DNA from: Acidobacteriota bacterium
GTDB lineage: Bacteria; Acidobacteriota; Thermoanaerobaculia; Multivoradales; SZUA-115
Length of the DNA: 64,000 nt
Assembly (NCBI GenBank): GCA_024277255.1
Contig: JAJRVQ010000138.1
Location: forward strand, 1 to 64,000
Direction: 5' to 3'
How positions within the stretch are numbered: position 1 is the stretch's first letter; every line of letters starts with the position of its first letter. Both the position numbers and the translations under genes were made by a program. Shown in pieces: positions 37,088 through 45,992 of the stretch. The notes beneath the pieces are model-generated. The model saw nothing but the letters and a program-made list of their open reading frames with translations. It did not search any database and had not been told where the DNA came from.

Positions 37088-40000
37088 CTACCAATCTCCT
37101 CTCAAGACAAATCCGGCCCAGAAGAAGGGACGGTTTCCACCCTCTCGACCACGCAGGGTAAGTTGTGCTTGTTGCAGTGCCTCGGCCGGCCCCAGCCCCT
37201 CACCGTGCCAGAGGCGGAAGAAGGTCGAAACGAGGGTCGCCGAGGCCTCGTCGTCCACCTGCCAGAGACTTACCAGGGTCCGCGCGGCACCCGCCGAGAG
37301 AAAGCTGTGGGTCAAGCCCACCGGCCCTTCGCCGCTGATGGCCGGCCCCAGAGCACTCTCACAGGAGCTGAGCACCACCAACTCCGCCCGCAAGTCGAGG
37401 GTACCGATCTCGTAGGCATAGAGCGCCCCGTTCTGTACGCCGCCCTCGCGGTCGATCCGGGACAACTCCAGCCGCGAAAACTCCGGCTGTTGGCTGTGGC
37501 TTGCGCCGTGGGTCGAAAAGAGGAGTGCCCGATAGTCACCGAGATTCGACCGCAACACGGTCTGCTTGTTCGCCTCGAAGCCCAACAGGATGAGCCGATC
37601 CGCAGACGGAAACCCCGCCAGCACCTCTCTCGCTTCGCGCCCGGAGTTGGCCAGCCGAGGTAACTCCTCCGCCGAACCTTCGCGGAGAGGGGTTGCGGCA
37701 GCCGAACCCACCACAAGGTCCAACTCAGACTCCTCAGTCCTGGGGTCACCGCGACCGAAGACCGGATCGGCAATGACGGCGATCTGCTTCGGTGGGGGAG
37801 CGCAATCGAGAGAGCGACTACGCAGCCATTTGATCGAAGAAGCCGAGAGTGGATAGACCACCTGGTGCTCTTCGAGTAGAGAGTCCCCACCATCCAACGA
37901 ATCCGGATGGGGAAGCATCCCGATCGGGATGCCGTGCAGCGGACCATCGGCGACGATCGCCAAACGCTCTCGCCTGCCGAGCATCGACGCCACCGGCCCC
38001 AGGAGGGCCTTGCTGGTCCTCAAAAGAGCGTCGGCCAGCGCCCCTTGGACTTCCACTCGATAGCTTTGAGCCAACAGTTGCCGCAGCTCAGCAATGAGTT
38101 CCTTCAACTCCTCGGCCGCAGGAAGGGTGAAGACCTCGAACCTGTCATCGGTCACCGCCCAGAGGTAGCTTCGGGGGTCACCTAGATCGAACTGAAGGAG
38201 TAGAGTCTCCGCGTCGAGCACCTGACCCTGAATTTCCTCCAGGCGCAAGAAAGGACCATTTTCACTTGTTTGTTGACCGAAGTCACTCGCCATACGGAGC
38301 CGATCTCCTCTGCGGTATTCCTCCAATCCGTCGTCCAAGACTCGCTTGGCCAGCCCCTTCTCATCAGCGCTGGCCCCCACCGCCTTCAACCGTTGATTCT
38401 GAGCGATTGCTTCCGCCAAGTGAGTCATCTCGGTGTTCGGCAACGCGGCTCCTCCCTTGCAGCCCATACGTCTCTGATCTGACGCTGTCAAGGTGTCGAA
38501 CAGACGTCGAGCTCTCGACCGATCACTCAATTCGAAGAGCATCTTCTTCACTCCAGAGATCGGTCCCTCCTCTCTTGCTGCAATCAAACAAGAGTCAATG
38601 GCCAGCCCGAGATAGTCCGGACTAAACGAGAGAATCGAAGTCCGCAAATCGATGCGATCGGAGTTAAGACTCCTTGCTTCTCGTAGTTCTATCGCCTTTA
38701 GGGCAGCCAGGCAGGCTGAAGTATCGTTGCCACCCAAATGCCAGGCTCTGGAAAGTTGGTACCACGCGCCCTGCTCACCAAGTTGGTAGTCCACTTTCGC
38801 CGAATTCTTCCGGGCTTCAAGACCATAAGCAACCGCATCTTCAAACTTTCCCAGACCAATGTGCGTGGCGGTTAGGCCGAGCCATCCACGTATCTGTTGC
38901 CTAACATTCCTAGTCTTCTGGTATATCTCGATCGCTTCGGAGTACTGAACCGCAGAATCCTGATAGTGCCTTTCGACTAATTCTAGCTCCGCTTGAGTCA
39001 TCAAGACGCTAGCAAGGGCTTTCACATCGCCCGAAGAAACGGCAGCTCGCCTGGCACGCTCCAAAATATCTCTAGCAGCACCGAGTTGACCCGACCCTAG
39101 ATAAGCTCCTCCCATCGCTGACAAGACCTTGAGTTGTGCCCACTCCGGCCAAGCTTGTGAAACCTCTTCGTTGCGCAGCAACTCCTCCACTCGAGCGAAC
39201 TTGGCCGTTGCCTCATGAGGACGCCCCACATTCAGGTAAAGAGTGGCCAAGTTCCATAAGGCATAGGCCCCGCGGACAGGATCTCCATGGAGTTCCGAGT
39301 ACTCCACGACCTCGAACAGCGCCCGCTCGGCTTCCGCGAACTCACCGAGACCTAGATAGTCACCGCCGATGTTACTCATAACCTGCATGACTTGTACTTG
39401 GTTGCCAGCCCGCTCGTACCGTTCGAGCGCCTCAAGGTTCCAGCGCACAGCATCCAGCAAATCACCAGCTTCGGTCAGCAGATTGGCAATCTGAGAGCGA
39501 GCCCATGCTTGCCGAGTCAAATCAGTCGTCTGGTCAGCAACCTTGACCAGTCGCTGTAGCACCCTCAATTCTGCCTCGGGACGGACTATTTCGTCATAGA
39601 CCCAAGAAAGCCTTTCCAGGGCGACCATCGCTAGTTCGATCTCACCGAGATCTAGCAGGCCCTTCGCAGCCAGTTCATAGTCCTCGATCGCAAACTCCCG
39701 CAGATCCAGGGCTTCCGAGCCGCTCCGATCTCCCGCGGCTCTTCGGTAGCCGTCCGCCTCGGCAAAGCCACGAACCGCCGCGAATCGTTCTTCGTCCTCA
39801 GCCCGCGCCGCTTCCAAGCGAACTACGGCGAGCCCGTACTGACCCACGTCATCCTCCTCGTACCCCACCAAACGGAAGCGCAAGACTTCGTTTCGAGGAG
39901 CGATCCAGAGGAGTGGCTCCGGCCCTTGGTTATCGAAATCGAAGGTAAGCGTGACTCCGTCCTGCAACTCCACGGTCAGCGCCACATCGAGCCCCTCATC

Positions 40001-40285
40001 CTGGGTCGCCTCGATCTCGACGAATTCGCCCGCCTCCAGTTCAATCTCGTAGCAGTGGCGTTCGGATGGGCCGAGCTGCCGCTCGACCTTCTCACCCTTG
40101 GTCAGTCGGTGCACCTGGCCGCCAAGGCAGACCTCTTCTTGCCTCGGCTCCGGCTCGGCCACCGCCGCTTCCGCTTCCCCTTGCAGTGGTTTCGAGGCGG
40201 GCCGGCAGCCGGCAAGCCATGGGCTCGCCGCGAGCCAAACCACAAGGCAGGCCACTGAGCTGCCGACCGGCTTGAGTCTCACCAC
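37088..40285 (-). CDS. TPR-CHAT peptidase lipoprotein
   Basis: A 1065-residue protein with a lipoprotein signal (VVWLAASPWLAGC). A PPC-like beta domain follows (about 55-160: RHCYEIELEAGEFVEIEATQ), then TPR repeats from about 190 to 520, and a C-terminal CHAT peptidase domain (about 750-1065). The CHAT dyad is the His of LLFSTHGASH and the Cys of LVVLSSCESALG. CHAT enzymes share the caspase/separase fold. Its lipid anchor and upstream sigma/anti-sigma genes suggest an envelope-stress- or signal-responsive protease. The start is GTG 40285, 25 bp after the anti-sigma stop. Confidence 0.9.
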   Translation of the reverse strand: MVRLKPVGSSVACLVVWLAASPWLAGCRPASKPLQGEAEAAVAEPEPRQEEVCLGGQVHRLTKGEKVERQLGPSERHCYEIELEAGEFVEIEATQDEGLDVALTVELQDGVTLTFDFDNQGPEPLLWIAPRNEVLRFRLVGYEEDDVGQYGLAVVRLEAARAEDEERFAAVRGFAEADGYRRAAGDRSGSEALDLREFAIEDYELAAKGLLDLGEIELAMVALERLSWVYDEIVRPEAELRVLQRLVKVADQTTDLTRQAWARSQIANLLTEAGDLLDAVRWNLEALERYERAGNQVQVMQVMSNIGGDYLGLGEFAEAERALFEVVEYSELHGDPVRGAYALWNLATLYLNVGRPHEATAKFARVEELLRNEEVSQAWPEWAQLKVLSAMGGAYLGSGQLGAARDILERARRAAVSSGDVKALASVLMTQAELELVERHYQDSAVQYSEAIEIYQKTRNVRQQIRGWLGLTATHIGLGKFEDAVAYGLEARKNSAKVDYQLGEQGAWYQLSRAWHLGGNDTSACLAALKAIELREARSLNSDRIDLRTSILSFSPDYLGLAIDSCLIAAREEGPISGVKKMLFELSDRSRARRLFDTLTASDQRRMGCKGGAALPNTEMTHLAEAIAQNQRLKAVGASADEKGLAKRVLDDGLEEYRRGDRLRMASDFGQQTSENGPFLRLEEIQGQVLDAETLLLQFDLGDPRSYLWAVTDDRFEVFTLPAAEELKELIAELRQLLAQSYRVEVQGALADALLRTSKALLGPVASMLGRRERLAIVADGPLHGIPIGMLPHPDSLDGGDSLLEEHQVVYPLSASSIKWLRSRSLDCAPPPKQIAVIADPVFGRGDPRTEESELDLVVGSAAATPLREGSAEELPRLANSGREAREVLAGFPSADRLILLGFEANKQTVLRSNLGDYRALLFSTHGASHSQQPEFSRLELSRIDREGGVQNGALYAYEIGTLDLRAELVVLSSCESALGPAISGEGPVGLTHSFLSAGAARTLVSLWQVDDEASATLVSTFFRLWHGEGLGPAEALQQAQLTLRGREGGNRPFFWAGFVLRGDW

Positions 40286-40310
40286 GATGGAAAGTAGCGC
40301 CTACCGCGGA

Positions 40311-41141
40311 TCAAGGCTCGGCAGCCTGGGGGGTCAGTTCTATCTCGAAGACCAGTTCCGATGGATCCGCCGACTCTAGAGGATAGAGCTCAATGCGGTA
40401 CTTGCCGAGCCCGTGGATCGCCGGCCGCAGTTCGAAGGGTACGTTGCCCAGCGCGTCCGGCTGTGCTTCCCAAGGGTCCCAGAGCAGTGCGCCGGTCGAG
40501 TCTTTGGCTTCCACCCGGTACCTCTTGGCCCGGTTGGCGAAGGTCGGAAGCAAGATCAGCAATTTGCCGGCACTCGCGCTTACCTCGATGGTCTCCTGAC
40601 GTGGCGGGATGCCGCGAACCGCACTGGCGACGGTGTGGACCTGCGTGTCTGAAGTTGGGCGCTCGGATGGGGTTGGCGATGGACCGAAAAGGCCCAGCGA
40701 GAGTCCCAGAGCCAGTCCGAGGACCGCCGCTGCGGCGGCGGTGAGCCATCGGCGGCGGGTTGAGTCCGGCTTCGCCGTCAGCCTTCTCGCGATGGGAATC
40801 ACCGGAGCAGAATTGCTGGAATCGGATGAAATCTCGCCGCTCGAACTCGGATCCTCCGTACCATGGAGCTGCGCCGGCAACTCTCCGGCGGCCTGCAATT
40901 TCGCTCGAAGGGCCTTCCACTCCGCTGCCGGATCGCTCGTTGTCGTATCCAGCAACTCGGCGACAATCGCCGCGCAGTCACCACACAGGCTCAGGTGGCT
41001 GCCTACTTCCTCGCTCTGCTCCGGGCTCAGATCGCCTACGGCGTAGTCGGCGAGAGCAGAATGCGACGGGTGCTCCTCGCTCGATTCGGCCTGCGCCCAA
41101 GCGCGTAAGGCTGCGTCAATCAAGTTGTCGTCCTTAGTCAC
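40311..41141 (-). CDS. Zinc-finger transmembrane anti-sigma factor
   Basis: A 276-residue protein with an N-terminal anti-sigma zinc motif H-x3-C-x2-C (SHLSLCGDC, about residues 47-56), a Ser/Pro-rich linker, one membrane helix (about 132-152, LTAAAAAVLGLALGLSLGLF) and an outer domain of about 110 residues that looks beta-rich (AGKLLILLPTFANRAKRYRV). It should hold the ECF sigma factor encoded 19 bp upstream and release it on an envelope cue. The CHAT lipoprotein gene follows at 25 bp. Confidence 0.85.
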   Translation of the reverse strand: MTKDDNLIDAALRAWAQAESSEEHPSHSALADYAVGDLSPEQSEEVGSHLSLCGDCAAIVAELLDTTTSDPAAEWKALRAKLQAAGELPAQLHGTEDPSSSGEISSDSSNSAPVIPIARRLTAKPDSTRRRWLTAAAAAVLGLALGLSLGLFGPSPTPSERPTSDTQVHTVASAVRGIPPRQETIEVSASAGKLLILLPTFANRAKRYRVEAKDSTGALLWDPWEAQPDALGNVPFELRPAIHGLGKYRIELYPLESADPSELVFEIELTPQAAEP

Positions 41142-41160
41142 CGTGCCCCCATCCCCTGCC

Positions 41161-41769
41161 TCACTCCGCGCTCAACGGGCGCCTGCTCAGCTGTTGCCGT
41201 AGCCTTCTTCGCCCTTCGTGCAGCTGCGCCTTGACGGTTTCGATCGAGACTTTCAACAGACTCGCAATCCCCTGGTAGGAATACTCCTCGACTACTCGCA
41301 AGATCATACATTGGCGCATCTTCGGCGGAAGTTGGGTGATCGCCTCCATCAGCTGCACGACCGCCTCCCGCGCCAACAGGCCATCGAGGGCCAAGGTGCT
41401 GTTTCGACGATGGTGGGATGCCGCATGGAGAGTTTCCTCGCTTTGGCCCGAGAGTGACTCTTCGAGGCCGTCTCGTTTCTGCGCCCGGCCGTCACGCTGG
41501 TGGTTCTTCAGCGTGTTGCGGGCGATGGTGAGAACCCAAGAGCGAAAGTGACCCTCGTCCTTGAATGATCCTCGACCTGTAGAAACACGGAAGAACACAT
41601 CTTGGGTTAGATCGGCGCCATCTTCTGAAGAGATTCCCATCCGAGTGAAAAATCTTCGCACCACCGGCCGGTAGTGCTCGAAGAGCAATCGGTGGTTCTC
41701 TTCTGTAGCCTTGCCACCACTGAGCCGGCCGATCGCCGCCCGCAGCCGATCGGACTGGTTCTCGTTCAT
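41161..41769 (-). CDS. ECF-family RNA polymerase sigma factor
   Basis: A 202-residue sigma-70-like protein. Region 2 reads FEHYRPVVRRFFTRMG to DLTQDVFFRVSTG with the DxxQDxF core helix. Region 4 holds a helix-turn-helix, YSYQGIASLLKVSIETVK. It heads an operon with a zinc anti-sigma factor and a CHAT peptidase lipoprotein, all minus strand with 19 to 25 bp gaps. It most likely drives this operon and perhaps other CHAT/caspase genes. Confidence 0.9.
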   Translation of the reverse strand: MNENQSDRLRAAIGRLSGGKATEENHRLLFEHYRPVVRRFFTRMGISSEDGADLTQDVFFRVSTGRGSFKDEGHFRSWVLTIARNTLKNHQRDGRAQKRDGLEESLSGQSEETLHAASHHRRNSTLALDGLLAREAVVQLMEAITQLPPKMRQCMILRVVEEYSYQGIASLLKVSIETVKAQLHEGRRRLRQQLSRRPLSAE

Positions 41770-42009
41770 TACCCCCCCGGATGCGCCTTCAATCGTTGCA
41801 CAAAGACCCCAATTTCATCGTCTCGAAGCGACGCCGACCCACCATCGTCATCGCCGCATCCAATGCGAGGCATGCGCCCCGTTGAATATGAGACGGTAGA
41901 ACCGCGCAAGGCTACGCGCCATGGTTGACGCACCGCAACAAGAGTATTGCCATGCGCGTACCCATGCAACTCACTTCGCCGAACGTGCCGCCGGGAGGAT
42001 CGGCTAGGG

Positions 42010-43047
42010 TTACCCGATCTGCATGTCGACGTAATCGGGAAACGGCTGGATGTTGGTGAGGTCGTTCTCCAGCACCATGGCATCGCCTTGGCGACCGATC
42101 TCGCGAAAACCGGCGAACTTATAGGTCGCGAACATCATCCGGTTGCGGTCGTTGCGGACGAACTCGGCGCGCAGTGTCGCTCCGGCCTCCTTGGCCAGCT
42201 GCATGATGTAGTTGACAAGGATGGTTCCTACCCCTCGCGACATGACCCGGCAGGACATGAGCAGGAGCTTGAGGTTCCACTCGCTCTCACCGCACTCCAC
42301 CAGAACCAGGCCGATCTTGCCGTAAGTGCCGTAACGGTCGTCCAGACTGGCGATGAAGAGCTTGTGCCGTTCGGATTGGCGGAAGGCGTTGAGTTCGTCG
42401 TAGGAGTAGGTATAGCCGGTCGTATTCAGCTGGTGGGTACGAACGGTCAGTTCTTCGGCCCGCTTGAGATCGTCCTCTTGCGCCGGTGCGATGGAGAAGG
42501 ACATTTCGAGCTGAGCCAAGAACTCCTCGGCGGGACCGACGAAATCTTGCTCGGCGACGTTGCGCTCGGCGTCGGCCTGGTACATCTTGCGGCGGATCTT
42601 CGAGTCGTCGGTGATGAACCGCGGCATCATCTCCGGCATTTCCAGGATACGACTCACCTCGGCGGCGTCGATGGTCATCACCTGCGGGTGGATATTGGCC
42701 ACTTCGTCGCGTTCGAACGGCTGGTCGTCGATGAAGGCCACGGCGTCGAGGCCAATGTTGATCAGGCGGGCGATCTCTCCCACCGAGTGAGCCTTGGAAC
42801 CCCAGTTGATCTGCGGGTAGAGGAAGAAGTGATCCAGTCCCAGCTCTTTGAGCTTGGCCATCGCGTGATCGTGTTCGTTGCGACTGGCGATCGAGTGCAG
42901 AATGCCGCGGCCATCCAGCTGGCGCAGGACTTCCAGCGCTTCGGGACGTACCGTCACCGCCTCATCCTCGAGGAGAACACCGTCCCACAGGGTGTTGTCG
43001 AGGTCCCAGGCTAGGCACTTGATGACCGGACGCTCTTCGTTTCCCAC
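42010..43047 (-). CDS. FkbH-like glyceryl-transferring HAD protein
   Basis: A 345-residue HAD-IIIC protein of the FkbH family. HAD motif I is AWDLDNTLWDG, motif II region is SIASRNEHD and motif III/IV is AFIDDQPFER. A GNAT-like C-terminal half starts near 180. FkbH enzymes dephosphorylate 1,3-bisphosphoglycerate and load the glyceryl unit onto a dedicated acyl carrier protein. The ACP gene lies 3 bp upstream and an FkbK-type dehydrogenase before it, supporting this role. Tetronate biosynthesis is an alternative use of the same step. Confidence 0.85.
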   Translation of the reverse strand: MGNEERPVIKCLAWDLDNTLWDGVLLEDEAVTVRPEALEVLRQLDGRGILHSIASRNEHDHAMAKLKELGLDHFFLYPQINWGSKAHSVGEIARLINIGLDAVAFIDDQPFERDEVANIHPQVMTIDAAEVSRILEMPEMMPRFITDDSKIRRKMYQADAERNVAEQDFVGPAEEFLAQLEMSFSIAPAQEDDLKRAEELTVRTHQLNTTGYTYSYDELNAFRQSERHKLFIASLDDRYGTYGKIGLVLVECGESEWNLKLLLMSCRVMSRGVGTILVNYIMQLAKEAGATLRAEFVRNDRNRMMFATYKFAGFREIGRQGDAMVLENDLTNIQPFPDYVDMQIG

Positions 43048-43050
43048 CCG

Positions 43051-43311
43051 CTACCCCTCCGCGGCCACCGCCGGCTGAGACGACTTGCGCTCCACCAGAG
43101 TCGCCATCGCCGTGATCGAACGGAAGTTGTCCAGATCCAGATCCTCGTCGGCGACCTGGATCCCGAACTCCTTCTCGAGAAAGTTCACCAACTGCATGGC
43201 GAGCAGCGAGTTGACGAAACCGAGGGCGAAGATGTCTTCATCATCCCCCACCTCACGGTTGCGAAAAAACCGGGTCAGAAATTCACGGATCTTGCTCTTC
43301 TTCTCATCCAT
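43051..43311 (-). CDS. Acyl carrier protein (FkbJ-like)
   Basis: Start ATG 43311 gives MDEKKSKIREFLTRFF, an 86-residue carrier protein; the longer frame upstream runs into the dehydrogenase gene. The phosphopantetheine serine is in GFVNSLLAMQLV, with Asn replacing the more common Asp before Ser, as in several discrete FkbJ-type ACPs. It sits between the FkbH-like and FkbK-like genes with gaps of 3 and 13 bp, so it is the probable glyceryl carrier. Confidence 0.87.
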   Translation of the reverse strand: MDEKKSKIREFLTRFFRNREVGDDEDIFALGFVNSLLAMQLVNFLEKEFGIQVADEDLDLDNFRSITAMATLVERKSSQPAVAAEG

Positions 43312-43324
43312 CTCTTCATAGTCC

Positions 43325-44212
43325 TCAGGCGACGCCGTAGGTGAAAAAGCCCTCGCCGCTCTTGCGACCGAGCAAGCCCGCATCGACCATCTTCTTGAGC
43401 AGCGGGCAGGGACGGTACTTCGAATCGTTGTAGCTCTCGTAGAGGACCTCGACCGAATAGAGGATCGTGTCGAGGCCGATCAGGTCGGCGGTCGCCAGCG
43501 GACCCATCGCATGGCCGAAGCACTTGACGAACAGCCGATCGACATCTTCGGGGCTGGCGACACCGTCTTGCACCAGGTAGATCGCCTCGTTGACGGTCAG
43601 CATCAAGACCCGGTTGGAGACAAAGCCGGGAAGATCGTTGACCACGATCCCCTCTTTGCCCATCTGCGCCAGGAAGGCGAGTCCGGTCTCGATCGTCTGG
43701 TCCGTGGTGTGGTAGCCGCGGATCACCTCCGAGGTGTCCTTGAGCGGCACCGGATTCATGAAATGCATGCCGAGAACCGACTCGGGCCGTCCGGTCCAAC
43801 TGCCGATGCGAGTGATGGAAACACAGGAGGTGTTGGCCGCGAAGACAACTCCGGGGCGGCAGATCTCATCCAGCCGCCGGTAGATCGGCTCTTTGATCTC
43901 CGTCTTCTCGACCGCGTTCTCGACCACGAAGTCGGCGGCGCCGAAACCGTCGAGGCTGGTGGTGAACTCGATCCGCGACAGGGCTTCGTCCGCGCTGACC
44001 TTGGGAAAGCCCGCCAGCGCGGTCTTCTTGCCCAGCATGCCGCTGAAGCGCACATTTCTGGCGATCTCTTGGCTAGCCGCTTCCAGCGCCTCAGCCGAGA
44101 TATCCTGCAACAGGACCTGGTGGCCAGTCTGAGCCAGGTTCTGCGCCAAGCCGCGTCCCATGACTCCGGCGCCAACCACGCCGATGGTCTTCATCGCGGG
44201 CGAATCTCCCAT
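43325..44212 (-). CDS. 3-hydroxyacyl-CoA dehydrogenase-type (FkbK-like)
   Basis: A 295-residue NAD-dependent dehydrogenase with a Rossmann motif GVVGAGVMGRGLA and family segments AANTSCVSITRI, MHFMNPVPLKD and DLPGFVSNRVL. ATG 44212 has a GGAGG site six to seven bases upstream. Alone it could be a 3-hydroxybutyryl-CoA dehydrogenase. Followed directly by ACP and FkbH-like genes it better fits FkbK, which oxidises glyceryl-ACP on the way to hydroxy- or methoxymalonyl-ACP. The acyl-CoA dehydrogenase (FkbI) and methyltransferase (FkbG) are not adjacent. Confidence 0.82.
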   Translation of the reverse strand: MGDSPAMKTIGVVGAGVMGRGLAQNLAQTGHQVLLQDISAEALEAASQEIARNVRFSGMLGKKTALAGFPKVSADEALSRIEFTTSLDGFGAADFVVENAVEKTEIKEPIYRRLDEICRPGVVFAANTSCVSITRIGSWTGRPESVLGMHFMNPVPLKDTSEVIRGYHTTDQTIETGLAFLAQMGKEGIVVNDLPGFVSNRVLMLTVNEAIYLVQDGVASPEDVDRLFVKCFGHAMGPLATADLIGLDTILYSVEVLYESYNDSKYRPCPLLKKMVDAGLLGRKSGEGFFTYGVA

Positions 44213-44672
44213 ATCCCACCTCCAGCAGGTCCTGTTCCAACACGTTTTAAACCAATTCGGCCCGGCGGGCGATCAAACCCGCGTAAGAACTCCGGTCATC
44301 CACCCACCGTTGGAGGCCAAAGTCAAACTTTCCCGTAGCGAGGCCCGGCCTCGATCTCCCCTAGGGTGCGCTTACCAGTGATTTTGTGGACAGGCAGCCC
44401 AGGTGGGCTCTTCGCCGTCCACACACAGCTTCAACCCTCTTCCGCACGCTGAGGGTCGCGACTCGGAGGGCAGGACGAAAGAGAGCAAGACGACAGGTTT
44501 CCGACTGTCGCCTTGCTTTGGCGGAGGTGCCGAGTGCTCGGCGCCGCTGAGGTTCCCAAGGGAGTAGGAAGTCCTGCGGCCTGATGAGCACTCTTCTCTT
44601 ATAAGGCGTCAAAAACCACCGATTCGTTTCACCTTTCAGTGAAAAAAATTTCCCGCCGACCCCATCACCGTT
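44213..44672. other. 460-bp gene-free region with inverted repeats
   Basis: No supported coding frame. Three symmetric elements stand out. At 44485-44516, GCAAG/GACAG pairs with CTGTC/CTTGC around an 8-base loop with one 2x2 mismatch. At 44526-44545 there is a near-perfect palindrome (GGTGCCGAG/CTCGGCGCC). TTTCAC-CTTTCA-GTGAAA lies near 44628-44645, next to an A-run. The first could end transcription of the thioredoxin-like gene on the minus strand (TCTCTTTC follows). The promoter of the FkbK-like gene must lie nearer 44213. Confidence 0.45.
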
Positions 44673-45971
44673 TCATTCGGCGGTGTCCGTCTCGGCGAGA
44701 AGCTCCTCGATCAGCCCCGTCATCGCGGCTTTCAGCTCGTCATGGCGGGAGCCGGTGCCCGGGCCTGAGAAACCGGTGTAGATCTTGCGCACGCGCCTGT
44801 CCCGCCCGATGAACACGCTGGTGGGATAGGCGACGATCGAGGTCAGATCAGGGAGTGTCTCCGCCGCGGCCGCCTTGTCGCTGACCCCCGCCAGAAGCAA
44901 CGGATACTCGATGCCATAGCGCTCGGCGAAGCGGCCCAGCACTCGGGCGTCGCGTGCCGGATCGCCGGTGAATTCATAGGCGAGGCCGATGATCGACAGG
45001 CCGGCATCGCGGTAGCGTCGATCCCACTCGGCCAGCAGCGGCGCCTCGTCGTTACAGTTCGGGCACCACGAGCCGAAGATGTTGACCAGCAAGACCCGCC
45101 CCTCGAATGCCGGATCGCTGCCGGCGACCTGATGACCTTCGAGATCCGGAAAACTGAACCGAAAAAGACCTTGGTCGTTGGTCAAACCCACCAGCTGCCA
45201 GGCGTCGGGCAGCACCTGTGTTCCCTCGGAGGTCCGTCGCGCTGTCCATGTGGCATGGTAGCTGTCGCGTGACCAGAAGTCGCCGGCGAGTGAGCCGTCG
45301 GCCTGTGCATGCGCCTGAAACAGGAATGCGTGGGCGCCATCGAAGGTCGACAGTCGCAACACTCCCTGCTCGTAGCTGCCCTCCAGGAAGCGGTAGTCAC
45401 CCACCGGAGTGAGGATGGTGCCGGTCACCCGGCTGCCCTCCTGCCGTAGTTCGCCGCGCGCCGGTTCGCTGCCGGACTCGTCGACGAAAGAGATCTCCCA
45501 ATCGCCGGAGACGGAGGCCACACCACCTTCATCCCCCGCTACCAGGCCGGCCTCGTCCGGTGACCGAAAACGCTGAGCACCACCGCGGCTGGCCTCGAAC
45601 GGCAGCCGCGAGGTCCCGTCCGGCGCCGTCTTGCTCCAGCTTCCGATCAACCGATCGCCGGAGGCGTCGAGGTGTGCGACAATCCGTGAGTCATACCAGT
45701 CGAACTCCAAGACCACCTCGTCCCCCTGCCGGCGCAGCGACGAGAAAGGCGCCTCCTCAGCCCCGGTCACCGCCACCGCAGCAAGCCCCTGCTCGCCCTC
45801 GCGGATCACCAACTCGAAGGGCAGCTCACCTCCCGGTGAGGCGAGAACGGCTCGCCAGTTCCCCACCAAGGTCGCCGGGGCTGGTGGATTCTTGGCATTC
45901 TCCGACACCGAACCCCCGCAACCCACCCACACCGCCAGGGCCAGACACCAGCCGATTCGCTTGCGTTTCAT
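44673..45971 (-). CDS. TlpA-like thioredoxin-fold lipoprotein
   Basis: A 432-residue protein with a short lipoprotein signal ending WVGCGG. Two beta-rich, lipocalin-like segments cover about residues 35-250 (GNWRAVLASPGGELPFEL; SGDWEISFVDESG). A TlpA/ResA-type thioredoxin domain from about 265 contains NIFGSWCPNCNDEAP, so the CxxC redox pair is intact. It is probably a periplasmic disulfide reductase or oxidase. A 21-bp gap separates it from the small membrane protein gene upstream. Confidence 0.85.
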   Translation of the reverse strand: MKRKRIGWCLALAVWVGCGGSVSENAKNPPAPATLVGNWRAVLASPGGELPFELVIREGEQGLAAVAVTGAEEAPFSSLRRQGDEVVLEFDWYDSRIVAHLDASGDRLIGSWSKTAPDGTSRLPFEASRGGAQRFRSPDEAGLVAGDEGGVASVSGDWEISFVDESGSEPARGELRQEGSRVTGTILTPVGDYRFLEGSYEQGVLRLSTFDGAHAFLFQAHAQADGSLAGDFWSRDSYHATWTARRTSEGTQVLPDAWQLVGLTNDQGLFRFSFPDLEGHQVAGSDPAFEGRVLLVNIFGSWCPNCNDEAPLLAEWDRRYRDAGLSIIGLAYEFTGDPARDARVLGRFAERYGIEYPLLLAGVSDKAAAAETLPDLTSIVAYPTSVFIGRDRRVRKIYTGFSGPGTGSRHDELKAAMTGLIEELLAETDTAE

Positions 45972-45992
45972 AGTTGCCTCCAGGGCTGATTC

